Below are positions 1-5,990 of a DNA stretch of 6,463 bases, piece by piece. This DNA comes from Nitrospirales bacterium (GTDB lineage: Bacteria; Nitrospirota; Nitrospiria; Nitrospirales; UBA8639), in contig JACDDF010000135.1 in assembly GCA_013817135.1 (NCBI GenBank), positions 1-6,463 on the forward strand, given 5' to 3'. A program made the translations under genes and the position numbers. The notes beneath the pieces were generated by a model. The model made no database searches. It was not told where the DNA came from and was given only the letters and a program-made list of their open reading frames with translations. The stretch's first letter is position 1. Every line of letters starts with the position of its first letter.

Positions 1-103
1 ATTCCAATGTGCTCTCTTGGAAAGGCAGGGATGCCAGATGAGGCGGAAAAAATGACCGAAGAATTACCCCTCAGGTTTGCAGTCTCTTCCAAAGGAGTCC
101 TAC
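1..103 (+). other. Leader of nrdJ, possibly the tail of an upstream reading frame
   Basis: The frame starting at base 1 stays open to a TGA at 112-114. It would end in ...SSKGVLHEN and overlap the nrdJ start by 11 bases. It could be the C-terminus of a gene whose body lies off the left edge, but 37 codons without a stop is weak evidence, and nothing in the peptide is recognisable. A short hairpin (24-27 with 32-35, four base pairs) lies in the same stretch. I looked for a cobalamin riboswitch because the downstream enzyme uses B12, but the B12-box consensus is not convincingly present in these 103 bases. Confidence 0.25.
91..97 (+). promoter_or_regulatory. Ribosome binding site of nrdJ
   Basis: AAAGGAG lies six bases before the ATG at 104. 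This decides the start: an in-frame TTG at 77 would add nine residues but has no comparable site in front of it. The protein beginning MKIERRFT also matches the usual N-terminus of NrdJ proteins. Confidence 0.85.
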
Positions 104-3100
104 ATGAAAATTGAGCGTCGATTTACACAAACCGGTGAAAGCCCGTATCAGACCATTCCCTTCTCACACCGATCCTCAGAAATCCGAAATCCGGATGGCT
201 CGGCCGTGTTCCATCAAGACAACATTCTGGCCCCGGAACATTGGTCCCAATTGGCGATCGATATTTTGGCCCAAAAATATTTCCGCAAAGCCGGGGTTCC
301 CCAATTTGACGACCAGGGACATCCACTCCTCAATGAGAAAGGCGGCCCCCTTCTGGGAGGGGAACGTGATGCCCGGCAAGTGTTCCATCGACTGGCCGGT
401 TGTTGGACGGAATGGGGCAAAACCCATCACTACTTTGATACCCCTGAAGATGCCGAAACGTTCAAAGACGAACTGAGTTACATGTTGGCCTGGCAAATGG
501 CCGCTCCGAACTCTCCCCAATGGTTTAATACCGGCCTGCACTTTGCCTACGGCTTGTCTGGACCCTCACAAGGACATTTCTACGTAGACCCGAATACCCA
601 CCGGGTCAAACAAGCCCGCAATGCGTATGAGCGCCCTCAAGTCCATGCCTGCTTTATCCAATCGATATCTGATGATTTGGTCAATGAAGGCGGGATTATG
701 GATCTGTGGGTTCGGGAAGCCCGTCTTTTCAAATACGGGTCTGGAACCGGTACCAATTTCTCCAAGTTACGGGCCGATGGAGAATCGTTATCCGGAGGCG
801 GTCGCTCGTCAGGACTCATGTCCTTTCTCAAAATCGGCGATCGGGCCGCCGGTGCCATTAAATCGGGAGGCACGACTCGCCGCGCCGCGAAAATGGTGTG
901 TCTGGATTTGGATCATCCCGACATTGAAGAATTTATTGATTGGAAAGTCATTGAAGAACAAAAAGTAGCAGCCATGGTCACCGGTTCAAAAGTCTGCGCG
1001 CGTCATCTGAATGCGGTTTTAAAAGCCTGTCACGTCCCACGTCAGGACGGGAGCGCTCAGGTCGAAACCGACCCCCGAGACAATCATTCCTTACGTGAGG
1101 CAATTCAAGCCGCACGGGAAGTCGGTGTGCCTGAACCCTATATTCACCGGATGTTCAGCTACGCCCAGGAAGGGTTTACCCATTTCGTGTTCCATGAATA
1201 TGACACCAATTGGGATAGCAAAGCCTATCAGACGGTCTCCGGGCAAAACTCGAATAATAGCATCAGAATTCCGAATGAATTTTTTAAGACCCTTCAGGCC
1301 GGCGGGGATTGGAAGTTGACCAGACGCACCGACGGTGCAGTCTGCAAGACCATGCCGGCAAAAGAATTATGGGATCGAATCGCCTGGGCGGCCTGGATCT
1401 GCGCAGATCCCGGCGTGCAATACGACACAACCATTAACGAATGGCACACCTGTCCCCAGGATGGTCGGATTAATGCCTCGAATCCTTGCAGCGAATACAT
1501 GTTTTTAGATGATACCGCGTGCAATCTGGCCTCCCTCAATTTAGGGCGATTTCTGACATCGGAAGGACAGTTTGATATAGACGGATTTCGACATGGCGTC
1601 CGGTTGTGGACAATCGTCCTGGAAATTAGCGTGCTGATGGCAGGATTCCCCGGCCGCGCGATTGCGGAAAAAAGCTTTGCCTTTAGAACCCTTGGTCTCG
1701 GCTATGCCAACTTGGGCTCCATTCTCATGAAAATTGGGATTCCCTACGATTCGCCACAGGCCTTAGCCTGGAGTGGGGCCATTACATCCCTGATGACCGG
1801 GGAGTCCTATGCCACATCCGCAGAAATGGCCAAAGAATTAGGACACTTTAACGCCTATCCACGTAATGCCGAAGCCATGCTTCGAGTCATGCGGAACCAT
1901 CGTCGTGCCGCCTACAATGCTCCGACTGAGGAATATGAGGGGCTCACCATCCCGCCAATAGGTATTCAACCTGACCAATGTCCTCAAACCCTCGTACAAG
2001 CCGCACAAACATCTTGGGACCGGGCATTGGAACTGGGTGAACAATACGGGTATCGAAACGCACAAGCCACCGTCATCGCGCCAACCGGCACAATTGGCCT
2101 AGTCATGGATTGCGACACCACCGGAATTGAGCCGGATTTCGCCCTGGTCAAATTCAAGAAACTGGCCGGTGGTGGCTATTTTAAAATCATCAATCAAAGT
2201 CTTCCACCTGCTTTACGGCATCTGGAATACAGCTCAAGCCAGATTCAAGATATCATCACCTATGCGACGGGGACCCGAACACTCAAACAAGCCCCATTTA
2301 TCAACCATGATACCTTGCAAGCCAAAGGATTTGACCGTGTCGTATTGGAACGCATGGAGGCCACGCTGGACGGAGCCTTTGATATTCACTTCGCGTTTAA
2401 CAAATGGACCCTCACTGAGGAATTCTGTCGTGAGAAATTAGGTCTGACCGAATCTCAACTTCAGAGTCCTCAACTCAATATTCTCAAAATCCTCGGCTTC
2501 ACTCAGGAAGAAATTCTTGCGGCAACGGACTTTTGCTGTGGCACCATGACCGTTGAAGGCGCCCCACATCTCAAACCGGAACATCTGCCAATTTTTGATT
2601 GTGCCAACCGGTGCGGGCGTATAGGACAACGGTTTATTTCTCCACCGGCCCATATCCGGATGATGGCAGCCGCCCAGCCATTCATCAGCGGGGCCATTAG
2701 CAAAACCATCAATATGCCGGCCGAGGCGTCCGTGGAATCGGTTAAAGAGGCCTATATGCTGTCCTGGACTTCCATGGTCAAAGCCGTGGCCCTGTATCGG
2801 GATGGGTCGAAACTCAGCCAACCGCTGAATACCGTCAGTGAATGGGGCGATTTATCTGCCCCAAATGAGCAAATTGCCTCCGTTGCGAAACAAGCGGCTT
2901 CCCGTGTGCTGGTCCGTTACCTGGCAAAACGCCGTCCCCTACCGACCCGTCGAGCCGGCTATACCCAAAAGGCGATTGTCGGTGGTCACAAAATCTATCT
3001 CCGAACGGGCGAATACGAAGATGGAACTCTGGGAGAAATTTTCCTGGATATGCATAAAGAGGGAGCCGCCTTTCGAAGTCTGATGAACTGCTTTGCCATT

Positions 3101-3637
3101 GCGATTTCCCTCGGATTCCAACATGGCGTGCCGCTGGAAGAATTCGTGGACGCATTTGTGTTCACTCGATTTGAGCCCAACGGGCCGGTCAAGCTCAACG
3201 ACCACATCAAAATGTCGACCTCGATCATCGACTACATTTTCCGGGAACTGGCGATCACCTATCTGGACCGCCACGATCTGGAACAGGTCGCCCCCGAAGA
3301 TCTTCGAGTGGATGCGCTCAAGAAGGAAACGGATATGCCGGATGAAGGCGAAGAGGGTTTAGTGGACCCTCGATCACTCAGTTCGACCTCGATCAGTCCC
3401 GAAGTATTTCCTTCTCGAAAATCGGTGGGCAACGGAGTTGGGAAAAACGGAGAGCATGGGAAAGTCGCCAGAAAAGTGGAAATGAAACGCGAGACCCTTA
3501 CCATCACCGAAGTACAAGAGGCCCGGCAAAAAGGCTATGAAGGCGATCCCTGTCCGGAATGTAAACAGTTCAAAATGGTGAGGAACGGCACCTGTTTGAA
3601 ATGCGATAACTGCGGATCCACCAACGGGTGTTCCTAA
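104..3637 (+). CDS. nrdJ: Adenosylcobalamin-dependent (class II) ribonucleoside-diphosphate reductase
   Basis: This 1177-residue enzyme should reduce ribonucleotides to deoxyribonucleotides in the cytoplasm, using adenosylcobalamin to create the catalytic thiyl radical, so it needs neither a radical-storing small subunit nor a glycyl radical. Visible landmarks are the first redox cysteine in HACF (C183), YGSGTGTN near 211-218, the active-site N-x-C-x-E motif (N460, C462, E464) with the second redox cysteine in [10 protein letters not shown] (C473), and the substrate phosphate-binding PTGTI loop at 660-664 followed by GIEP. A TSCPD-type domain spans about 955-1030. A polar linker then leads to a C-terminal cysteine tail (C1150, C1153, C1164, C1167, C1170, C1176) ending CGSTNGCS, the usual NrdJ ending thought to pass electrons from thioredoxin to the active site. 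No ATP-cone is apparent at the N-terminus. The gene is intact. A small zinc-ribbon gene follows after 36 bases and may be co-transcribed. Confidence 0.97.
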   Translation: MKIERRFTQTGESPYQTIPFSHRSSEIRNPDGSAVFHQDNILAPEHWSQLAIDILAQKYFRKAGVPQFDDQGHPLLNEKGGPLLGGERDARQVFHRLAGCWTEWGKTHHYFDTPEDAETFKDELSYMLAWQMAAPNSPQWFNTGLHFAYGLSGPSQGHFYVDPNTHRVKQARNAYERPQVHACFIQSISDDLVNEGGIMDLWVREARLFKYGSGTGTNFSKLRADGESLSGGGRSSGLMSFLKIGDRAAGAIKSGGTTRRAAKMVCLDLDHPDIEEFIDWKVIEEQKVAAMVTGSKVCARHLNAVLKACHVPRQDGSAQVETDPRDNHSLREAIQAAREVGVPEPYIHRMFSYAQEGFTHFVFHEYDTNWDSKAYQTVSGQNSNNSIRIPNEFFKTLQAGGDWKLTRRTDGAVCKTMPAKELWDRIAWAAWICADPGVQYDTTINEWHTCPQDGRINASNPCSEYMFLDDTACNLASLNLGRFLTSEGQFDIDGFRHGVRLWTIVLEISVLMAGFPGRAIAEKSFAFRTLGLGYANLGSILMKIGIPYDSPQALAWSGAITSLMTGESYATSAEMAKELGHFNAYPRNAEAMLRVMRNHRRAAYNAPTEEYEGLTIPPIGIQPDQCPQTLVQAAQTSWDRALELGEQYGYRNAQATVIAPTGTIGLVMDCDTTGIEPDFALVKFKKLAGGGYFKIINQSLPPALRHLEYSSSQIQDIITYATGTRTLKQAPFINHDTLQAKGFDRVVLERMEATLDGAFDIHFAFNKWTLTEEFCREKLGLTESQLQSPQLNILKILGFTQEEILAATDFCCGTMTVEGAPHLKPEHLPIFDCANRCGRIGQRFISPPAHIRMMAAAQPFISGAISKTINMPAEASVESVKEAYMLSWTSMVKAVALYRDGSKLSQPLNTVSEWGDLSAPNEQIASVAKQAASRVLVRYLAKRRPLPTRRAGYTQKAIVGGHKIYLRTGEYEDGTLGEIFLDMHKEGAAFRSLMNCFAIAISLGFQHGVPLEEFVDAFVFTRFEPNGPVKLNDHIKMSTSIIDYIFRELAITYLDRHDLEQVAPEDLRVDALKKETDMPDEGEEGLVDPRSLSSTSISPEVFPSRKSVGNGVGKNGEHGKVARKVEMKRETLTITEVQEARQKGYEGDPCPECKQFKMVRNGTCLKCDNCGSTNGCS

Positions 3638-3878
3638 AACTCATTTGGCAAATAGTTAAAGGAAAAAGATACCATGCCTCCAAGACAACAAAAATGCATA
3701 TGTCCCTGTGGTTATGTATTCTATCGCGACCATTACCAATCAGCCTCGTTTTTTGGAGTCGTATACAAGGATTCTGAAAAAAACGGCTTAGGAACTACAA
3801 ATTGTCCTAAATGTGGAAGAAAACTCTCGTTGGACAAGGGAGGTTTCAACCCATTGTATAGTGAAAAGTAAAACTCAT
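3635..3878 (+). repeat. Ten-base direct repeat bracketing the zinc-ribbon gene
   Basis: TAAAACTCAT occurs at 3635-3644 and again at 3869-3878. Both copies begin with the stop codon of the gene in front, nrdJ in the first case and the zinc-ribbon gene in the second. The copies are 234 bases apart and the match does not extend further on either side. Ten-base matches are expected by chance in a window this long, but both falling exactly on stop codons is unusual. Confidence 0.5.
3674..3871 (+). CDS. Small zinc-ribbon-like hypothetical protein
   Basis: This 65-residue protein has two cysteine knuckles, CPCG (C10, C12, with C8 just before) and CPKCG (C44, C47), separated by about 31 residues. 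That is the layout of a zinc ribbon or rubredoxin-like fold. There is no signal peptide or membrane segment, and I do not recognise a named family. AAAGGA at 3658-3663 lies ten bases before the ATG, a slightly long but usable spacing. The gene follows nrdJ on the same strand after 36 bases, so read-through from nrdJ is plausible. Its GC content is about 39% by hand count, visibly lower than nrdJ at roughly half. A ten-base direct repeat covers both its own stop codon and that of nrdJ. Role unknown; a link to ribonucleotide reduction would be a guess from position alone. Confidence 0.7.
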   Translation: MPPRQQKCICPCGYVFYRDHYQSASFFGVVYKDSEKNGLGTTNCPKCGRKLSLDKGGFNPLYSEK

Positions 3879-3887
3879 CAGGGTTTT
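3870..3887 (+). terminator. Weak hairpin with T-rich arm just after the zinc-ribbon gene
   Basis: Bases 3870-3876 (AAAACTC) pair with 3881-3887 (GGGTTTT) around an ATCA loop, with one G-T wobble, and one more T follows. It overlaps the stop codon. An A-rich left arm and T-rich right arm resemble a small intrinsic terminator, but the stem has few GC pairs, so termination would be weak. Confidence 0.35.
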
Positions 3888-3908
3888 TGGACAATAATTT
3901 AATCTTGA

Positions 3909-3944
3909 GTTATGCCTGGGCCTGGAGAAGGATTCGGGCATAAC
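3909..3944. terminator. Ten-base-pair hairpin between convergent genes
   Basis: GTTATGCCTG at 3909-3918 pairs with CGGGCATAAC at 3935-3944 through one T-G wobble, leaving a 16-base loop in which CCT and AGG can pair further. It lies between the plus-strand nrdJ/zinc-ribbon pair and the minus-strand J-domain gene that converges on it. There is no clean T-run on either side. The minus-strand side is AT-rich, so it could act as a terminator or an RNA end-stabilising structure. Confidence 0.5.
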
Positions 3945-4006
3945 GCACATTTCAACTTTAGATAACTTCCTTGGATTAACAAAAACGCTGAGAGATTAAT
4001 CATTTT

Positions 4007-4043
4007 GATCAGAAGAATACCTGACAATAGTCTTCGCCTGATC
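4007..4043 (-). terminator. Bulged hairpin downstream of the J-domain gene
   Basis: Bases 4007-4016 pair with 4031-4035 and 4039-4043 (GATCA with TGATC, then GAAGA with TCTTC), with a three-base bulge and a 14-base loop. It begins about 40 bases past the stop of the minus-strand gene. No T-run follows on the minus strand, so a terminator role is only a possibility. The rest of the 3872-4082 spacer shows nothing else I can name. Confidence 0.3.
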
Positions 4044-4082
4044 TACGGACACTCCAAAAAGGAAATGGCGGGCACACAAGAG

Positions 4083-4988
4083 TCATGACCGCAAGGGAAG
4101 TGGCAGCTCTTTCGGTGCGGGTTTTTCTTCAGGTTTTCTAATGAGATCGGGTCGAGCCTTCAATATCCAGTCAACAGCCTGCTCATTATAGTTTCTGAGC
4201 TGGCCATAGACGATCCAACGCATGCTGTGAACGGTATCAATGTAATCATTAAAATGGTCCTGCGTGATTTCTTTTGGGGCCACTTTTAATAGCGTTGGCA
4301 GCAGGCAGCTTTCACAACCGGAGGCTTGCTCCTGGAATGACGGATAGACAAAATGTTTGGCTAAATCAAGCCGGTGGCACAAGATACGCGCGAGTTGGTT
4401 GTAATTTCTTTCTTTGTTCTCCTTCCCGGCAACCCCAAGGATTTCTTCCCCATAGAGATAGATCTTTTCCCAGGTCATCGCATACGGCGCTTTTTCTAGA
4501 AGCGTATTGAGTAAATGGCTGTTGGCTCCCAACAGTTGCTCATCAAACGCCGACGTCACCACATGTCTCGCCATTTCAGGACGTTCGCATAAGATATCGG
4601 TCATCCAGACAAAACACGTTTCCTGGGTAGTTTTGTCAAGATAATCAATGATGGATTCGATGAGTTTCATCTCTTCTCTGGTAATGAGCGATCGATCCCT
4701 GAGAATGATATCTTTGGCTCTTCTGACCCGACTTCTTACGAGTTCATTTTTTGACCCGCCATTCAGCATATACCCATTATCGTAATCAGCCCGCTTTTCT
4801 TCGTGACTGAGCACGGCATAGGCTTCGTTGATCTTGAACATCCTTTCCTTAGCGGCTTGTCGTTCTGCCTGTGGGACGACGTCCTCATGATTTTCTTTAA
4901 CAAATTTCCGCCATGCGCCTTGGACTTCCTTCAGGAGTGCATCTTCAGGAAGCCCCAGGATTTGGTAATAGTTTAATCCGTCAATCAT
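4083..4988 (-). CDS. J-domain-like (DnaJ-family) protein with HED in place of HPD and a C-terminal repeat
   Basis: This is a 301-residue soluble protein. Residues 5-72 form a clear J-domain: NYYQILGLPEDA at helix I, a basic helix II (WRKFVKE), then INEAYAVLS and EKRADYD. J-domains stimulate Hsp70/DnaK ATPase through an invariant HPD loop; here it reads H34-E35-D36. Family knowledge says loss of the proline usually abolishes or weakens Hsp70 stimulation, so it may act as a J-like scaffold. No Gly/Phe region, zinc-finger domain or DnaJ C-terminal domain follows. Instead residues 132-168 and 202-238 are related copies (19 of 37 identical), with a third partial copy near 275-285. No membrane segment is seen, and the tail is proline- and lysine-rich. 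The ATG at 4988 is needed to include helix I, yet no good Shine-Dalgarno lies before it. It stands alone on this strand. Existence is sure; function beyond the fold is not. Confidence 0.88.
   Translation of the reverse strand: MIDGLNYYQILGLPEDALLKEVQGAWRKFVKENHEDVVPQAERQAAKERMFKINEAYAVLSHEEKRADYDNGYMLNGGSKNELVRSRVRRAKDIILRDRSLITREEMKLIESIIDYLDKTTQETCFVWMTDILCERPEMARHVVTSAFDEQLLGANSHLLNTLLEKAPYAMTWEKIYLYGEEILGVAGKENKERNYNQLARILCHRLDLAKHFVYPSFQEQASGCESCLLPTLLKVAPKEITQDHFNDYIDTVHSMRWIVYGQLRNYNEQAVDWILKARPDLIRKPEEKPAPKELPLPLRS
4383..4595 (-). repeat. Two protein-level repeats, 70-residue period, in the J-domain-like gene
   Basis: The two copies encode residues 132-168 and 202-238 with identical spacing and no gaps. 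Each runs from an ILC-x-R motif through A-x-H and F-x-EQ to LL-x-TLL and ends AP. A shorter third match, with pattern IL-x-x-RP-D-L, lies at residues 275-285, outside these coordinates. The pattern of leucines suggests paired helices, as in other alpha-helical repeat proteins. Confidence 0.7.
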
Positions 4989-5032
4989 GTTGTTGTTCTA
5001 AGGGTAGATTAAAGTTCGATACGGACCATATT

Positions 5033-5048
5033 CGTATAAAAATATACG
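5033..5048. promoter_or_regulatory. Inverted repeat upstream of the J-domain-like gene
   Basis: CGTATA at 5033-5038 and TATACG at 5043-5048 are perfect complements around AAAA, 45 to 60 bases before the minus-strand start. Position and symmetry suit a regulator binding site overlapping that gene's promoter, but no regulator can be named. Confidence 0.35.
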
Positions 5049-5064
5049 CGAAGGACAGGCCTCC

Positions 5065-5083
5065 ACACCAGAGATGATGGTGT
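5065..5083. repeat. Six-base-pair inverted repeat
   Basis: ACACCA at 5065-5070 pairs with TGGTGT at 5078-5083 over a seven-base loop. GGACA at 5053-5057 could instead pair with TGTCC at 5081-5085, so the two pairings compete. Neither strand shows a T-run. Purpose unknown. Confidence 0.3.
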
Positions 5084-5233
5084 CCGGAATAGGAAATCAG
5101 CCATTTCCTCCAATTGCTTTAGATGCCGCACTGGCGTTAGCCCATGGACCGGCACACTACCAACCTCATACACCAACGATGGGTTTTATTTGGCTTCGCA
5201 CTCTCTCATTGACCAAAACCTTCCAAAAAATAT

Positions 5234-5327
5234 TTATCCCCAGAATCCACATAGTGAATTCCCTTTTTACAAAGGAGTTCGTAATTTCACGGTGAATTTA
5301 TCCACCATCGTTCACACCTTTTCCACA
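5234..5327 (+). promoter_or_regulatory. Cluster of three near-consensus DnaA boxes
   Basis: Compared with the DnaA box TTATCCACA, one-mismatch 9-mers occur at 5234-5242 (TTATCCCCA), 5298-5306 (TTATCCACC) and 5319-5327 (TTTTCCACA), all in the same orientation. A weaker two-mismatch site lies at 5243-5251. They sit just before the promoter at 5338, so they could mark DnaA control or titration. None is a perfect match, and the sequence is rich in T and C, which makes chance matches likelier. Confidence 0.3.
5283..5299. promoter_or_regulatory. Seventeen-base near-palindrome, possible operator
   Basis: Around a central G at 5291, bases 5283-5290 and 5292-5299 are complementary at seven of eight positions (core TTCAC-G-GTGAA). 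Further GTGAA and TTCAC half-sites lie at about 5254 and 5311. It is roughly 40 bases upstream of the -35 element at 5338, a position typical of activator or repressor sites. Confidence 0.35.
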
Positions 5328-5337
5328 ATTTGTGACA

Positions 5338-5366
5338 TTGACAGGGGTATCTCCCCTCTATATAAG
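5338..5366 (+). promoter_or_regulatory. Sigma70-type promoter, probably for the cupin gene
   Basis: A perfect -35 element TTGACA (5338-5343) is followed after exactly 17 bases by TATAAG (5361-5366), one base off the -10 consensus. Transcription would start near 5373 and leave a leader of about 230 bases before the cupin ATG. The spacer itself contains a perfect dyad, AGGGG at 5343-5347 and CCCCT at 5353-5357, which could be an operator. Confidence 0.65.
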
Positions 5367-5589
5367 TGGACGCATTCTTAGATAATTTAACTCTCTTTCA
5401 TTCTCTTTTCTCTACCCCCATGAATGCACTGCCGGTGCTCTTCCATGGATTTCCTTCAATACGAGTGGCTTGCGTATTTTCTTGTCACTCGCATCCATCT
5501 CCGCCCTTCTTCCTCGGCAAGAGTCAATGGCTCAATTGCGGCGATCCCCAGCTTATTCATCGGAATTTTTTATAAGTCTTTTATTCTCT

Positions 5590-5595
5590 AAGAGG
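5590..5595 (+). promoter_or_regulatory. Ribosome binding site of the cupin gene
   Basis: AAGAGG lies six bases before the ATG at 5602 and decides this start. The frame is open upstream to a TTG at 5470, which would add 44 residues, but that codon has no ribosome binding site. Confidence 0.65.
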
Positions 5596-5601
5596 CCTAT
5601 C

Positions 5602-5949
5602 ATGAAAAGCCACCCCATTATTGATCGCTCAATCGTTGCGAAAAATTGGCATGCTCGCGGATTTTCCTGTGGGGTGTGGATTGATCATGCCGGACGAGAA
5701 TGGAGAGCCGTCACCCGGGATATGGAAGAAATATTTATGGCAATGTCAGGAGAATTGGAATTGGAGATAGCAGGAGAGCGGGTTCAGCCATCCGTGGGAG
5801 AAGAAATTCATATTCCAGGCGGTGCACCCTATACGATTCGCAATATTGGAGGAACAACCGCTCGTTGGCTCTATGGGCAAAAACGGGCGCCTTCCGTTCC
5901 ACTTCAACCGATTGAATCAATTCGCGATCTCATCCAGACCCCACAGTAA
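5602..5949 (+). CDS. Small single-domain cupin-like protein lacking the canonical metal histidines
   Basis: This 115-residue protein is one cupin beta-barrel. Cupin motif 1 can be aligned from G31 to G50 with its glutamate (E43) and closing glycine kept, but the two histidines of H-x-H fall at V37 and R39. Motif 2 runs G66 to N81 (GEEIHIPGG...N) with P72, G74 and N81 kept and the usual histidine replaced by Y77. Three of the four usual metal ligands are therefore absent. Cupins of this size are often small enzymes or sensor domains, but without the metal site a binding or structural role is more likely. There is no signal peptide from the chosen start. The gene is preceded by its own promoter and long leader and appears to be a single-gene transcript ending at the hairpin 5961-5988. 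The fold is fairly certain; the substrate cannot be inferred. Confidence 0.85.
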   Translation: MKSHPIIDRSIVAKNWHARGFSCGVWIDHAGREWRAVTRDMEEIFMAMSGELELEIAGERVQPSVGEEIHIPGGAPYTIRNIGGTTARWLYGQKRAPSVPLQPIESIRDLIQTPQ

Positions 5950-5960
5950 AAGTTTACCGG

Positions 5961-5988
5961 GTGCGGCCACTTTTACAAGTAGCCGCAC
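5961..5988. terminator. Strong hairpin between convergent cupin and FGE-like genes
   Basis: GTGCGGC (5961-5967) pairs with GCCGCAC (5982-5988). After a C-A mismatch, ACTT (5969-5972) pairs with AAGT (5977-5980) around a TTAC loop. It fills most of the 41-base gap between the two facing stop codons and could end transcription from both sides. No clear T-run follows on either strand, so it is not a textbook intrinsic terminator. Confidence 0.6.
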
Positions 5989-5990
5989 AG

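Larger units (their letters stand above)
4989..5601. other. Divergent intergenic region, no convincing gene
   Basis: These 613 bases lie between the divergently read J-domain-like and cupin genes. The short open frames here start without ribosome binding sites and encode nothing recognisable. The left half carries inverted repeats (5033-5048, 5065-5083, 5262-5275, 5283-5299) and DnaA-box-like 9-mers. The right half carries a promoter at 5338-5366 followed by a roughly 230-base leader. That leader begins with a strongly pyrimidine-rich tract (about 5388-5419). I could not place a promoter for the minus-strand gene with any confidence. Confidence 0.7.

Noticed and set aside
1..103. Cobalamin riboswitch ahead of nrdJ, suggested by a GCCAG...GGCGG stretch at about 33-47
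   Set aside because: The stretch does not match the B12-box consensus, and the other conserved riboswitch blocks are not visible. The upstream sequence is cut off, so it can be neither confirmed nor fully excluded.
77..103. TTG at 77 as the start of nrdJ
   Set aside because: The AAAGGAG at 91-97 is correctly spaced for the ATG at 104 and lies inside the extension that TTG would add.
5074..5295. Possible 73-residue gene in the divergent intergenic region
   Set aside because: It has no ribosome binding site at a usable distance, no recognisable motif, and is crossed by palindromes and DnaA-box-like sites.
5420..5575. Short frame MNALPVLF... in the leader of the cupin gene
   Set aside because: The ATG is preceded by a pyrimidine-rich run instead of a Shine-Dalgarno, and the peptide looks random.
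5470..5601. N-terminal 44-residue extension of the cupin resembling a signal peptide
   Set aside because: It would start at a TTG without a ribosome binding site, and the AAGAGG before the ATG at 5602 fits better. The extension adds no cupin motif.
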